DNA of 64,000 nucleotides, taken from assembly GCF_004362055.1 (NCBI RefSeq), contig NZ_SNXB01000006.1, positions 124,001-188,000 on the forward strand, read 5' to 3'. The stretch is from Flavobacterium sp. 245. Lineage in GTDB: Bacteria; Bacteroidota; Bacteroidia; Flavobacteriales; Flavobacteriaceae. Made by a program: the position numbers and the translations under genes. The notes beneath the pieces were generated by a model. The model saw nothing but the letters and a program-made list of their open reading frames with translations, had not been told where the DNA came from and searched no databases. Position 1 is the stretch's first letter, and each line of letters opens with the position of its first letter. Shown one piece after another: positions 1 through 7,653 of this stretch.

Positions 1-153
1 ACCCGCTATTCCGCCACCAATAATAAGTACTTCTGTTTGTATATCCTGATCAGGTTTATTGTATGAGATAATAGATGTAGTATCTATCCAAAAAGAAACA
101 TTATCGCCAGATGTAATACTGGCACTTTTTAATTTATCGTTTGATTTATTCAT
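1..153 (-). CDS. FAD-dependent oxidoreductase, N-terminal fragment
   Basis: Reading leftwards from an ATG at 153, the frame stays open to the window edge and gives about 51 residues. It ends in a run of hydrophobic residues followed by GGGIAG, the start of a dinucleotide-binding Rossmann fold (GxGxxG). A leader of about 40 residues with a Phe-Trp-Ile-Asp stretch before the fold resembles DAO-type FAD oxidoreductases, some of which carry a C-terminal Rieske domain. That second domain cannot be checked because the gene runs off the window. The substrate is unknown. The gene is divergent from the alcohol dehydrogenase at 383, with about 230 bases of A/T-rich DNA between them. Confidence 0.6.
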   Translation of the reverse strand, partial: MNKSNDKLKSASITSGDNVSFWIDTTSIISYNKPDQDIQTEVLIIGGGIAG

Positions 154-382
154 GATCTTATATTTTAAGAAGTTTAGTGAAAACAAATTATTTGGATGAA
201 CTTTTTCTAAAGCGTTACATATCAAAACTAAAAAGTAATATGATAGAATTTTTACAATTTTAATTTTGAAATTTATAGGATTGCCAGTTGTGTTTTATAT
301 GTAAGATTTATAGCAAATAATGTAAGTGTAAGTCCTTTAATTGTAATTAATTAGGTTTTTATTAATTGAAAAAATCTAATAT

Positions 383-1552
383 ATGAAAGCAGCAGTTATC
401 CATGGACCAGGATCTGTACAATATGATACAGTAGATGATCCCAAATTAAAAGAGAAAGATGATATAATTTTAAAAGTTACTTCCACAGCAATTTGTGGAT
501 CTGATCTCCATATTTATTCTGGCGGATTACCTCAGCCAAGGCCTATGGTTCTTGGGCATGAGTTTATGGGCATTGTCGAAGAAACAGGATCAGCGGTAAC
601 ACACCTTAAAAGAGGTGATCGTGTTGTAGTCCCTTTTCCTATTGCTTGCGGAAATTGTTTTTTCTGTAATCATGATGTTCCGGGAAATTGCGAACATAGT
701 AATCCCGAACATTACGGACCTGAAGGCGGAATACTCACCGAAAAAGGCGGAGCGCTTTTTGGTTACACAGATCTTTATGGAGGATACGATGGAGGGCAAG
801 CGCAATATGTTCGGGTACCATATGCTAATTACGGACCAAGAATAGTTCCCGAAGATTTATCAGATGAACAGGTTCTTTTCCTGACCGATATTTTTCCAAC
901 CGGATATACAGGTGTCGATTGGGGAGAAGTAAAAGGCGGTGAGACCGTTGCTATTTTTGGTTCAGGTCCCGTTGGTTTAATGGCGGCCAAAAGTGCCTGG
1001 CTTCGTGGTGCTGATCAGGTTATTATTGTAGACACTTTGCAATATCGATTAGACAAAGCCAAAGCAACAACAGGAGCCACAACCATACTTTGGGAAGATG
1101 GTGCAAAAGATGTTGTAGAACAAATTAGGGCTCTTACACAAGGTCGGGGAGCAGATGTTTGTATCGATGCGGTAGGCTTTGAACCCGATCGAAGTTTTGC
1201 TGATCGCGTAAAAGCAACAGTAAATTTTGAAAAAGGATCAATAAAAGTATTAGAAGCCTGTATGAGTGCTGTGAGACGAAGCGGAATTGTTTCGGTATTG
1301 GGTGTTTATCCTGTTAATTATGATAATTTTCCTTTGGGTCAGTTTTTTGATAAAGGAATCATTTTAAAGGGAGGACAAGCACCTGCGCACAAGCATATAG
1401 ATAAACTTTTAGAATATGTAATTCAGGGAAAAGTAAAACTTGATGATATTATTTCACACAGACTGCCCTTGTCTGAAATTTCACATGCTTATGATATTTT
1501 TAAAAAGAGGGAAGATAATTGTGTGAAGGTGGTACTGGATCCCTGGCAATAA
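383..1552 (+). CDS. Zinc-dependent alcohol dehydrogenase family protein
   Basis: This 389-residue protein is a medium-chain dehydrogenase/reductase. The catalytic zinc site is visible as C38 and the GHE motif at 58-60. Four cysteines at 89, 92, 95 and 103 fit the structural zinc loop. A nucleotide-binding motif (GSGPVG) lies near residue 193. The insert after the structural zinc (roughly 105-145) and the overall length resemble the glutathione-independent formaldehyde dehydrogenase-like subgroup, so oxidation of a small alcohol or aldehyde with NAD(P) in the cytoplasm is likely. The real substrate cannot be read from sequence. It stands alone, followed by a clear terminator. Confidence 0.85.
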   Translation: MKAAVIHGPGSVQYDTVDDPKLKEKDDIILKVTSTAICGSDLHIYSGGLPQPRPMVLGHEFMGIVEETGSAVTHLKRGDRVVVPFPIACGNCFFCNHDVPGNCEHSNPEHYGPEGGILTEKGGALFGYTDLYGGYDGGQAQYVRVPYANYGPRIVPEDLSDEQVLFLTDIFPTGYTGVDWGEVKGGETVAIFGSGPVGLMAAKSAWLRGADQVIIVDTLQYRLDKAKATTGATTILWEDGAKDVVEQIRALTQGRGADVCIDAVGFEPDRSFADRVKATVNFEKGSIKVLEACMSAVRRSGIVSVLGVYPVNYDNFPLGQFFDKGIILKGGQAPAHKHIDKLLEYVIQGKVKLDDIISHRLPLSEISHAYDIFKKREDNCVKVVLDPWQ

Positions 1553-1567
1553 TTTTTGTTTAATAAT

Positions 1568-1605
1568 AAAATCCTAAATGAGGCTATCTTATTTAGGATT
1601 TTATT
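1568..1605 (+). terminator. Rho-independent terminator after the alcohol dehydrogenase
   Basis: AAAATCCTAAAT and ATTTAGGATTTT form a perfect 12-bp stem around an 11-base loop, followed by T-rich sequence. It sits 15 bases after the dehydrogenase stop codon. Confidence 0.8.
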
Positions 1606-1655
1606 AAACAATAGAAAGTTATCAAATGTAAATTTTTTGAATTGAAAAAATAATT

Positions 1656-2669
1656 ATGAATCAAGTAAGAAATCTTATTGTCATAGGTGCGTCTGCAGGA
1701 GGTATCAGGGCAATTGTAAAAGTAATTGAAGGATTGCCGCAAGCAATTGATGCTGCTGTAATGATCGTACTTCATGTGTCAAGAAAATCCAGCGCTTATA
1801 ATATTGTTGAGATATTTCAAAGAAGTACCCCAATAAAATGTGTTGTTGCCATGGATAAAATGAAAATAGAAGCAGGCAAAATTTATCTGGCTCCTCCCGA
1901 AAATCATTTATTAATAAGCGAGGGAATTATGCGTCTCAATCAAGGTCCGGAAGAGAATAAACATCGTCCTTCCATTGATGTTCTTTTTCGTTCCGCAGCC
2001 GTTCATTTTGGAAACAAGGTGATTGGTGTTATTCTTACCGGTATGCTCGCCGATGGAACATCTGGAATGTATGCCATAAAAACTTGTGGCGGACGCTGCA
2101 TGGTACAAAGTCCATCTGAGGCTGAATATCCGGACATGCCATTTAATGTTTTGCGTAAAATAGAAGTAGACCACGTAGCAGATCTGGAGCAAATTCCAAA
2201 TATCATACAAGACCTTTTGCGTCAACCTCTTCCTCCACAGATTGCTATTCCTAACGAATTGAAACTAGAAGCTGATATAACCGAAAAAATGATGAGCGAT
2301 ATAAATCAACTTAAAAAAATTGCTGTGCAAAGTGATTTTGTATGTCCGGATTGTGGCGGTGGATTATGGAAAGTAAAAAATGATCCCGCAGATAGATATC
2401 GATGTTATACAGGACATGTCTATACAGAAAAATTATTGCAGGATATTCAGGATTTAAAGATTGAAGAATCTATTTGGGTTTCTATCAGAATGTTGGAAGA
2501 AAAGCGAAATATGTTACAATTACTGGCATCACGAAAAAGTAGAAGTAAAGATGATTCAACTATTTTTTCTCTCAATAAACGAATTGAGGATTTTGGTGAA
2601 CATATACTGCGCTTAAAGAATCTGGTTATAAAATTATTTGATAGTACAGATGATAATCAAAGCGCATAA
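1656..2669 (+). CDS. CheB-type protein-glutamate methylesterase with a Cys/His-rich C-terminal tail
   Basis: The protein has 337 residues. Residues 1-190 form a CheB catalytic domain with the expected triad: S13 in GASAGG, H40 in LHVS and D133 in the GMLADGT motif. There is no receiver domain, so this is not a classical phosphorylation-controlled CheB. After a linker, residues 230-254 contain CxxC (C230, C233) and CxxxH (C250, H254), a possible small zinc-binding module, followed by a helical, charged tail. No chemotaxis genes are nearby. A role in demethylating or deamidating a receptor, or in a CheB/CheR signalling branch like the fusion protein at 38.4-41.6 kb, is inference. The start is the only ATG before the GASAGG motif. 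Confidence 0.8.
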   Translation: MNQVRNLIVIGASAGGIRAIVKVIEGLPQAIDAAVMIVLHVSRKSSAYNIVEIFQRSTPIKCVVAMDKMKIEAGKIYLAPPENHLLISEGIMRLNQGPEENKHRPSIDVLFRSAAVHFGNKVIGVILTGMLADGTSGMYAIKTCGGRCMVQSPSEAEYPDMPFNVLRKIEVDHVADLEQIPNIIQDLLRQPLPPQIAIPNELKLEADITEKMMSDINQLKKIAVQSDFVCPDCGGGLWKVKNDPADRYRCYTGHVYTEKLLQDIQDLKIEESIWVSIRMLEEKRNMLQLLASRKSRSKDDSTIFSLNKRIEDFGEHILRLKNLVIKLFDSTDDNQSA

Positions 2670-2762
2670 TTTCCAGTTCTTATTGATTAATTCTGAAAAG
2701 TGTTTTTTTTGTTTATGTAACATGCTGATAATAATGTAATTATTGCTGTGAAATAGTATAAG

Positions 2763-2790
2763 TTTGTTGCTTTTGATTGCGGTAAATTTG
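2763..2790 (+). promoter_or_regulatory. Bacteroidetes-type promoter
   Basis: TAAATTTG at 2783-2790 matches the -7 element TAnnTTTG, and a TTTG at 2763-2766 could be the -33 element with a spacer slightly shorter than usual. It lies 25 bases upstream of the small gene at 2815 and may drive the three small genes that follow. Confidence 0.5.
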
Positions 2791-2814
2791 ATAATTATCA
2801 TTAAATAAAATATT

Positions 2815-2952
2815 ATGAATGTATTAAATCACAATAATAATGTTTCGCAGAGTGCAAGAGCATCAGCTAGAAAAACGGAATCAAAACCCACTTCATCCAG
2901 AACTAACGAGAAATCGACAATTGAAATCAAAAAACCACTTTTGAAAAAATAA
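2815..2952 (+). CDS. Small basic protein, 45 residues, unknown function
   Basis: An ATG behind a promoter-like TAAATTTG opens a 45-residue frame that is rich in Ser, Asn, Lys and Thr and ends in a Lys-rich tail. It has no hydrophobic segment and looks intrinsically disordered. It leads a run of three small same-strand genes (2815, 2975, 3247) with spacings of 22 and 38 bases that ends at a strong terminator, so an operon is likely. I do not recognise the family. Small disordered proteins of this kind are common next to stress genes in Flavobacterium. Confidence 0.5.
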   Translation: MNVLNHNNNVSQSARASARKTESKPTSSRTNEKSTIEIKKPLLKK

Positions 2953-2974
2953 TTAATTATAAAAATTTAAAATC

Positions 2975-3208
2975 ATGACAACAGGAACCCATGAAAGTTA
3001 CGGTTTTGAAAATCGTAATTCTACCCGAAAAGAAGATCAGATAAATTCTGAAACTATGGAGAATAAAGATCCGGCGATTAACCAACATGAAAATAGCGGT
3101 TCTGATACCGAAGAAGAGTATGATATTCGACATAAAAGAGATGAAAGTTATGCTGAACAAAGCGCTTCAGATGAAGATTTTGATCAAAAAGACACATCTG
3201 ATCTGTAA
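2975..3208 (+). CDS. Small acidic hydrophilic protein, 77 residues
   Basis: The frame is preceded by the A/T-rich leader (taaaaatttaaaatc) typical of Flavobacterium start sites. The product is very hydrophilic, with many Glu, Asp, Asn and Ser residues and no hydrophobic core, so it is probably disordered. I recognise no domain. It is the middle gene of the 2815-3498 group. Similar acidic small proteins occur at 10178 and 11080 in this window, which suggests a shared stress or osmotic role, but that is inference. Confidence 0.55.
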   Translation: MTTGTHESYGFENRNSTRKEDQINSETMENKDPAINQHENSGSDTEEEYDIRHKRDESYAEQSASDEDFDQKDTSDL

Positions 3209-3246
3209 GATTACAAATCAATTTTTAACTTTAAAATTTAAATAGT

Positions 3247-3498
3247 ATGCCAGGTAAAAGTCCGGGTCCCCAAATAAAAGATAAGGACCAATATGAAGCA
3301 TTGCGCGATAAAGGCTATAGCAAACAAAAATCTGCGCGAATATCAAATAGTCAGGGAGCTGAAAAAAGAGGCGGAGAAAGCTCTGATTATAAGGAAAGAA
3401 GTAAAAAAGATCTCTATGCCGAAGCAAAAAAAGCAGACATTAAAGGAAGATCCAGGATGAATAAAAAAGAATTAATGCACGCACTACGCAACAATTAA
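3247..3498 (+). CDS. Small Rho-N / DUF7218-like protein
   Basis: This basic 83-residue protein has an N-terminal motif (GP-IKD-YEALRDKG-SK-KSARI) typical of the DUF7218 type. Its C-terminal 30 residues (SKKDLYAEAKKADI-GRS-MNKKELMHALR) look like a Rho termination factor N-terminal (SAP-like) helix-extended-helix motif. These suggest nucleic-acid binding. It is the last gene before a terminator at 3521. Such proteins are usually annotated as hypothetical, and no specific function is established from sequence. Confidence 0.65.
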   Translation: MPGKSPGPQIKDKDQYEALRDKGYSKQKSARISNSQGAEKRGGESSDYKERSKKDLYAEAKKADIKGRSRMNKKELMHALRNN

Positions 3499-3520
3499 GA
3501 TTCTAGAATTATTAGAATAA

Positions 3521-3558
3521 AAAATCGGAATAAAATTAATTTTATTCCGATTTTTTTA
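3521..3558 (+). terminator. Rho-independent terminator, probably used from both sides
   Basis: AAAATCGGAATAAAAT pairs with ATTTTATTCCGATTTT (16-bp stem, 2-base loop) and is followed by a T-run. It lies between the small-gene group ending at 3498 and the convergent gene ending at 3669. Confidence 0.85.
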
Positions 3559-3668
3559 TTGCTTTAAACGGGGTTCTATTTAATTTTTTGATTCTCTAGA
3601 AAATAGAGATAAAATTTTGCCTAAAGATAAATTTATAAGAAAATTGATAAAATATTAGAATTTGATGT

Positions 3669-4607
3669 TTAATCTATTTGTGTTCCCTCAGCAATAAGAC
3701 GGAATAGTGGTTCGTATTTTTTTATCTCAGGTTCCAGATTTTTCTTTATCTCAACAGGTCCTATACTTCCTTGCAGGCAATACAGTTTTTGTTTTTGAGT
3801 AAACATAAACTGCAGCATTCTTATTTTTGTCTTGTCCTGATTCACAGTTTCTTCAACCTCAACCATGATTGCTGGATTTTCATCGATTTTTAATATTTCT
3901 GTGCGAATAAGTTTAGTTTGGGGCGGAATCATCTCTGTAATTGACTTTGCATTCAAAATAAAGTTTTCCTCAGGAAGATCATAAATTACCAGCAGCATTT
4001 TCTCGTTGCCATTTCCAAAATGACTTGTAAACTGCTGAACCGTTTCGGGCATTTCTGCTTCTTCCGCCAGCCAGCTTTTGGGCACAGGAATCTTTACGGT
4101 TTCCTGCTCTGCCTTAGGATTTCCTTTTGTTGTGTAAGTCTCTACATGGCCATCAGTAATTTCCTGATGCGGAGCATCCTGGTAGGCAAAGGAGATAATT
4201 CCTTTTGCTAACAATGTATCCCCACGAAAATGAGATCTTTCTTTGACTTTTTCCAGAAAATCCCGTGCATACTTTTCCTCTTCAATGGGGTTTTTGAATT
4301 GTTCTTTTAAAAGAAAATTAATCCGGTTTTCGATCACATTAAAATCTGAATCACTTAGTTCATCTTTCAAAAAATTTTCTATATTTCGTTGTGCCCGTTC
4401 AAATAAAACGGTTTTTTTTGCTACAGCCGTCACATCAGGTTTTAGTTTGGGAAATTGTAAGGCTACCATTTCAAGAGCAGTGCTTTGGCCTTTAAGAAAT
4501 GCATAAGTTTCAATAGCAAATTTTACCTTTGGTGTATAATTTTGTACTTGCGAATAGGTAAGCGCAGGAATAGTTATGCAATAAATAAACAATATAAACT
4601 TTCTCAT
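3669..4607 (-). CDS. Secreted protein of unknown function, 312 residues
   Basis: The N-terminus is a clear Sec signal peptide (charged MRK, hydrophobic stretch to about residue 18, then TYSQ), so the protein is exported. The mature part is helical and charged up to about residue 130. A second half (about 160-305) has alternating hydrophobic strands and a single Cys near residue 285. I recognise no catalytic motif. It is monocistronic, converging on the 3247 gene group, with its start about 190 bases away from the next minus-strand gene at 4766. Function unknown. Confidence 0.7.
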   Translation of the reverse strand: MRKFILFIYCITIPALTYSQVQNYTPKVKFAIETYAFLKGQSTALEMVALQFPKLKPDVTAVAKKTVLFERAQRNIENFLKDELSDSDFNVIENRINFLLKEQFKNPIEEEKYARDFLEKVKERSHFRGDTLLAKGIISFAYQDAPHQEITDGHVETYTTKGNPKAEQETVKIPVPKSWLAEEAEMPETVQQFTSHFGNGNEKMLLVIYDLPEENFILNAKSITEMIPPQTKLIRTEILKIDENPAIMVEVEETVNQDKTKIRMLQFMFTQKQKLYCLQGSIGPVEIKKNLEPEIKKYEPLFRLIAEGTQID

Positions 4608-4765
4608 TTGTATTTAAAATAATAGATATCAACTCTTTGACTATGTTTTTCAAATGCGAGAAATTAGGAAAATGTCTGTTTTTATAAATTTAGCCCAATT
4701 TTATATAATTCCATAAATTCCAGCTTTCGTCTAAAAAATAAAAATTCAGTAAACCGGAAAGTATA

Positions 4766-4960
4766 TTAAGCTGGAGAATTTTTAGTACTGGTTTCTTTTG
4801 GCTTTCTTTCATTGCTCTTGTTTGGAGCTTCATCCCAGTCTCCCCAATCACCCTTATACTTGGTAGTGTATATTAGTTCGCAACCATTCTCACCATATAC
4901 TGAAACATGATAAGGGCATTTTTTAAGCTGGCCGTGAGACGTATTGTTTGAATTTTTCAT
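4766..4960 (-). CDS. Small hydrophilic protein, 64 residues
   Basis: The frame starts after an A/T-rich leader. The N-terminal half has a CPYHVSVYGENGCELIYTT core that looks like two beta-strands with two cysteines. The C-terminal half is disordered and rich in Lys, Glu, Asn and Ser. I recognise no family. The folded-core look and a sensible start make it more than a chance frame. It stands alone between the secreted protein at 3669 and the SPW-repeat protein at 5150. Confidence 0.5.
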   Translation of the reverse strand: MKNSNNTSHGQLKKCPYHVSVYGENGCELIYTTKYKGDWGDWDEAPNKSNERKPKETSTKNSPA

Positions 4961-5149
4961 GACTAATGTTTTTAGGGGTTCTGTGGGCTAAATTAAATTC
5001 TGTTTAGAAATTAATTTTATATAAAAAATCTAATTTGTTACGATATCTACATGTTTAGATCTATGCTAAAACATTACTCTTTTTAAATTTGTTTTTATGA
5101 CAATTGCATTTTTTGCCGCAGATTATTTCCTTTTCTAAGTGGCAATTTA

Positions 5150-5506
5150 TTAAAGAGTTGTATTTGATTTTGAACTTGTTAGTAAACCGGCACTGATTTC
5201 AAATAAGCCCAGTATCAAATGAGGGAGATAAACCCGATCTGAAAAACCAAATATCCATGGAGAAGCAGCAAGAAAAATTCCGGAAAGTATATCCAGAAAT
5301 AAATGAATTTTCATTGGAATTATTTTAAAAAGACCTAATTCATAATGGGTTATTATGCTGTAAAAAAGCAATCCGGCACCCAGTATAAAAAAGAGGAGAC
5401 CTTCAGGCCCTTTAGGATCCAGTTTTAAAATAAAAGGCGCAAATAACAGAAAGATTCCCACAATATAGTCAAGATACGCATGTGTTTTTGTCGTGATTAA
5501 TTTCAT
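5150..5506 (-). CDS. SPW-repeat membrane protein
   Basis: The start at 5506 was preferred over an ATG 30 bases upstream because it is preceded by the usual taaaatacaaaatc leader, giving 118 residues. There are four hydrophobic segments (roughly residues 10-30, 33-52, 60-80 and 85-108). An SPWIFGF motif in the third segment is the signature of SPW-repeat small membrane proteins; the equivalent position in the first repeat reads APFILKL. It is an inner-membrane protein with no established biochemical role. It sits among stress-type genes. Confidence 0.7.
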   Translation of the reverse strand: MKLITTKTHAYLDYIVGIFLLFAPFILKLDPKGPEGLLFFILGAGLLFYSIITHYELGLFKIIPMKIHLFLDILSGIFLAASPWIFGFSDRVYLPHLILGLFEISAGLLTSSKSNTTL

Positions 5507-5586
5507 GATTTTGTATTTTAATGAATTGGGGTTCAAATTTTCTTTTTTGAAATTTTTAGTTGAAGAAGAAATAGACTCATCTACGA

Positions 5587-5947
5587 TTAAACGAGTGTAT
5601 TTCTTATCAAATTTTTAAGTTCATTGAAAGTATTTGGTTTAATAAGATAATCTGTAGCTCCGGACGCTTTACCATGATTTTTAGAAATTATACCGGAAGT
5701 CGACAATATCCTTTGTGGCTTCCCTTTTTTTTATTTCTGTCAATAATTCAGGACCAGACATCAGAGGCATATTAACGTCCATAAAAATAAGATCTGGCTT
5801 TATCTCTTTATTGGTTAATAGCCTTAACGCGTCCAGCGGATTAGTTACTGCGGTATAATGTGCATGTGAGACAGCTTTTAAGGCTTGCTCAAAAAAATCA
5901 CAATCATCATAATCATCATCAATTTGTAAAATATTTTTATACTTCAT
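5587..5947 (-). pseudogene. Frameshifted single-domain response regulator
   Basis: The first 80 or so residues are a receiver domain: an acidic DDD triplet near residue 10 and a phospho-acceptor Asp in FMDVNMP. After KKREATKDI the frame shifts and stops at 5681. In another frame the rest of the receiver follows at once, starting LSTSG and continuing with SGATDYLIKP (the conserved Lys) to a stop at 5587. Compared with the intact paralogue at 27248, about 14 bases are missing between the Asp-Ile and the Leu-Ser-Thr. The fourth beta-strand is therefore interrupted and a normal receiver cannot be made. The neighbouring genes look intact. Confidence 0.8.
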
Positions 5948-6325
5948 AAGATTTCATTTTAGCAAGGTTGAAAAATTTGTTTATGGTCCGTGGTAATATT
6001 GATTCACTTTTAATCTTATTTTTTTTTTAAAATTAACAACAATGGTCTAGAGGTTTAAAAAATGTTATTCAGCGATGAAATAAGTATTTAATCGATTAAA
6101 ATTTAAAATTTTAAATAGTATTGTAGTTTTTTTCTTTCTATTTAGTGTTTTTCAAAAATATAATGAGTGCAGCAAGTGATTTTACATAATTTTTCATTTT
6201 CCTTATATAATTTCCATATTACGATAAGAAATAAAGATTATTAAAATATAATATTTATGCTTAAATATGTAAGAATCAATATGTTATTCGTTTTAAGTTT
6301 GAAAAGTAACAAAATCAGAAAACTT
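5948..6325. other. Intergenic region between divergent genes
   Basis: This is A/T-rich DNA between the receiver pseudogene and the DUF892 gene. It must hold their promoters. I see no strong hairpin or clear TAnnTTTG match. A start at 6257 for the downstream gene would add 23 poorly conserved basic residues and was not preferred. Confidence 0.4.
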
Positions 6326-6907
6326 ATGAAAGTCACCACCAAAAGATTGAAAGCCACACGCCCATTATCGACGGATTATAGTTTGCATAAATTATTTATG
6401 AACCAATTAAGAGAAATGATTTGGTCTAAGAGATTATTTAGTAAAACAATTCCAAAATTGATCCACAATATATCTTCACCAAATTTAATTTTTATTATGA
6501 ATGATCATGCTGCGGTTACAAGAAATCAGATTATAAGACTTCAAAAGGCTTTAGAACTTAATGATGTAAAAGGTAAGGGTAAAAAATGTGTTGTCATTCA
6601 AGCCCTTATAAACAAAAGTAAAAGCACCTTGGAATACACTGAACAGGGCCCTGTACGAGATGCGGCTATTGTTGCCAATGTTCAAAAAATTGAACACTAT
6701 TCCATCGCGGCTATTACAACACTTATTGAATTTGGCAAAGTATTGCGTAAAGATGCTATTGTTGATTTACTCAGTAAAATACTTATTGAGGAAAAACAAA
6801 CGGATATCGTATTATCTGAGGCTGCTTATAATACTATAAATTTTGATGCAGCGATTGATGAAAATAAATTTTTAGCCTCTCATTATTATAGGAGAAAAAC
6901 TCATTAA
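6326..6907 (+). CDS. DUF892 (YciE/YciF-like) ferritin-fold protein with degenerate metal site
   Basis: With the start at 6326 the protein has 193 residues, the usual DUF892 length; an ATG at 6257 would add 23 residues not seen in the family. It aligns along its length with the better-conserved paralogue at 19421 (shared PVRDA, KIEHY and EEK positions). Several acidic residues that would form the di-metal site in that paralogue are changed here: WAEN becomes WSKR, the E of EHLL becomes D, RLE becomes RLQ, HYE becomes HYS, and EEKEAD becomes EEKQTD. A four-helix bundle is likely kept but ferroxidase chemistry is doubtful. It is monocistronic. Confidence 0.75.
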   Translation: MKVTTKRLKATRPLSTDYSLHKLFMNQLREMIWSKRLFSKTIPKLIHNISSPNLIFIMNDHAAVTRNQIIRLQKALELNDVKGKGKKCVVIQALINKSKSTLEYTEQGPVRDAAIVANVQKIEHYSIAAITTLIEFGKVLRKDAIVDLLSKILIEEKQTDIVLSEAAYNTINFDAAIDENKFLASHYYRRKTH

Positions 6908-7022
6908 ATCTAAATGGATATAATTATTTTGAATCTTGTTTTTAAGTAAAAATAAATTATTTCAAATACTTTAAAGCTTAATAAATAATTGATACATAAA
7001 AACAGTAGTTGTAGCTGATGAA

Positions 7023-7181
7023 CTAAGGCTGTTTTTTAAAAGTCAGGGTATCGGTCTTTTTTACATGTAGATTTTCTTTCTTTTCTCTTGTGTAATTTTC
7101 ATCATCACAATTTCCACAATTAATACTTATAAAAGAGGAGAAGAGAAGAAATAAAACTACAGTTGGTTTAGATTTATACAT
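7023..7181 (-). CDS. Small putative lipoprotein, 52 residues
   Basis: An ATG at 7181 opens a 52-residue frame with a typical short export signal: MYKSK, a hydrophobic stretch, then ISINC-GNC, which fits a lipobox with cysteine at about residue 22. The remaining 30 residues are charged. It would be an outer-membrane or periplasmic lipoprotein of unknown role. It is supported only by the signal-like N-terminus and the clean frame. The surrounding 440 bases hold no other gene. Confidence 0.4.
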   Translation of the reverse strand: MYKSKPTVVLFLLFSSFISINCGNCDDENYTREKKENLHVKKTDTLTFKKQP

Positions 7182-7351
7182 AAGAAATAGTTTATAATTA
7201 ATAGGATTGAAACAAAAATAAATGTGACAAAAACCTTGTTTTTATATAGTTTTCCAAAATTGTTATATAATTCCCATGTCGTCTTTATGCGTTGTATTTG
7301 TTGTAAAAATTATAGTGTACATAACAATTGCCGATGGTACAAAATTGTTTT

Positions 7352-7576
7352 CTATAGTATTTTTGATTGTATAAAATCATCAACAACCCGTTGCGCAGAT
7401 ACCGCCACATCTCCTGCTATTAAGTTCGTTTCAAGTAAATAGCTATCAACAAAATCATTGACGGTTTTTTCTATGTCATCTATTTTTTTGAGTTCATCCT
7501 GGTCATTAAAAATAGCATATGTACTTTCGAGGTGAGCCCTTAAACCTATTTCAAATTGTTTTATTATGTCCTCCAT
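7352..7576 (-). CDS. Small acidic helical protein, 74 residues
   Basis: The frame is preceded by an A/T-rich leader (aaaatttcaaaaa before the ATG). The product is rich in Asp, Glu, Ile and Val with a heptad-like pattern, so it is probably mostly helical, with no membrane segment and no cysteine. I recognise no family. It lies just downstream of the ligase gene at 7654 on the same strand, 77 bases apart, and could be co-transcribed with it. Confidence 0.55.
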   Translation of the reverse strand: MEDIIKQFEIGLRAHLESTYAIFNDQDELKKIDDIEKTVNDFVDSYLLETNLIAGDVAVSAQRVVDDFIQSKIL

Positions 7577-7653
7577 TTTTTGAAATTATTATAGTAGAAA
7601 TATTTTTTTGAATGAGTATTTGATTTCAAAAATCTCACAACAATTTGTGTTTT

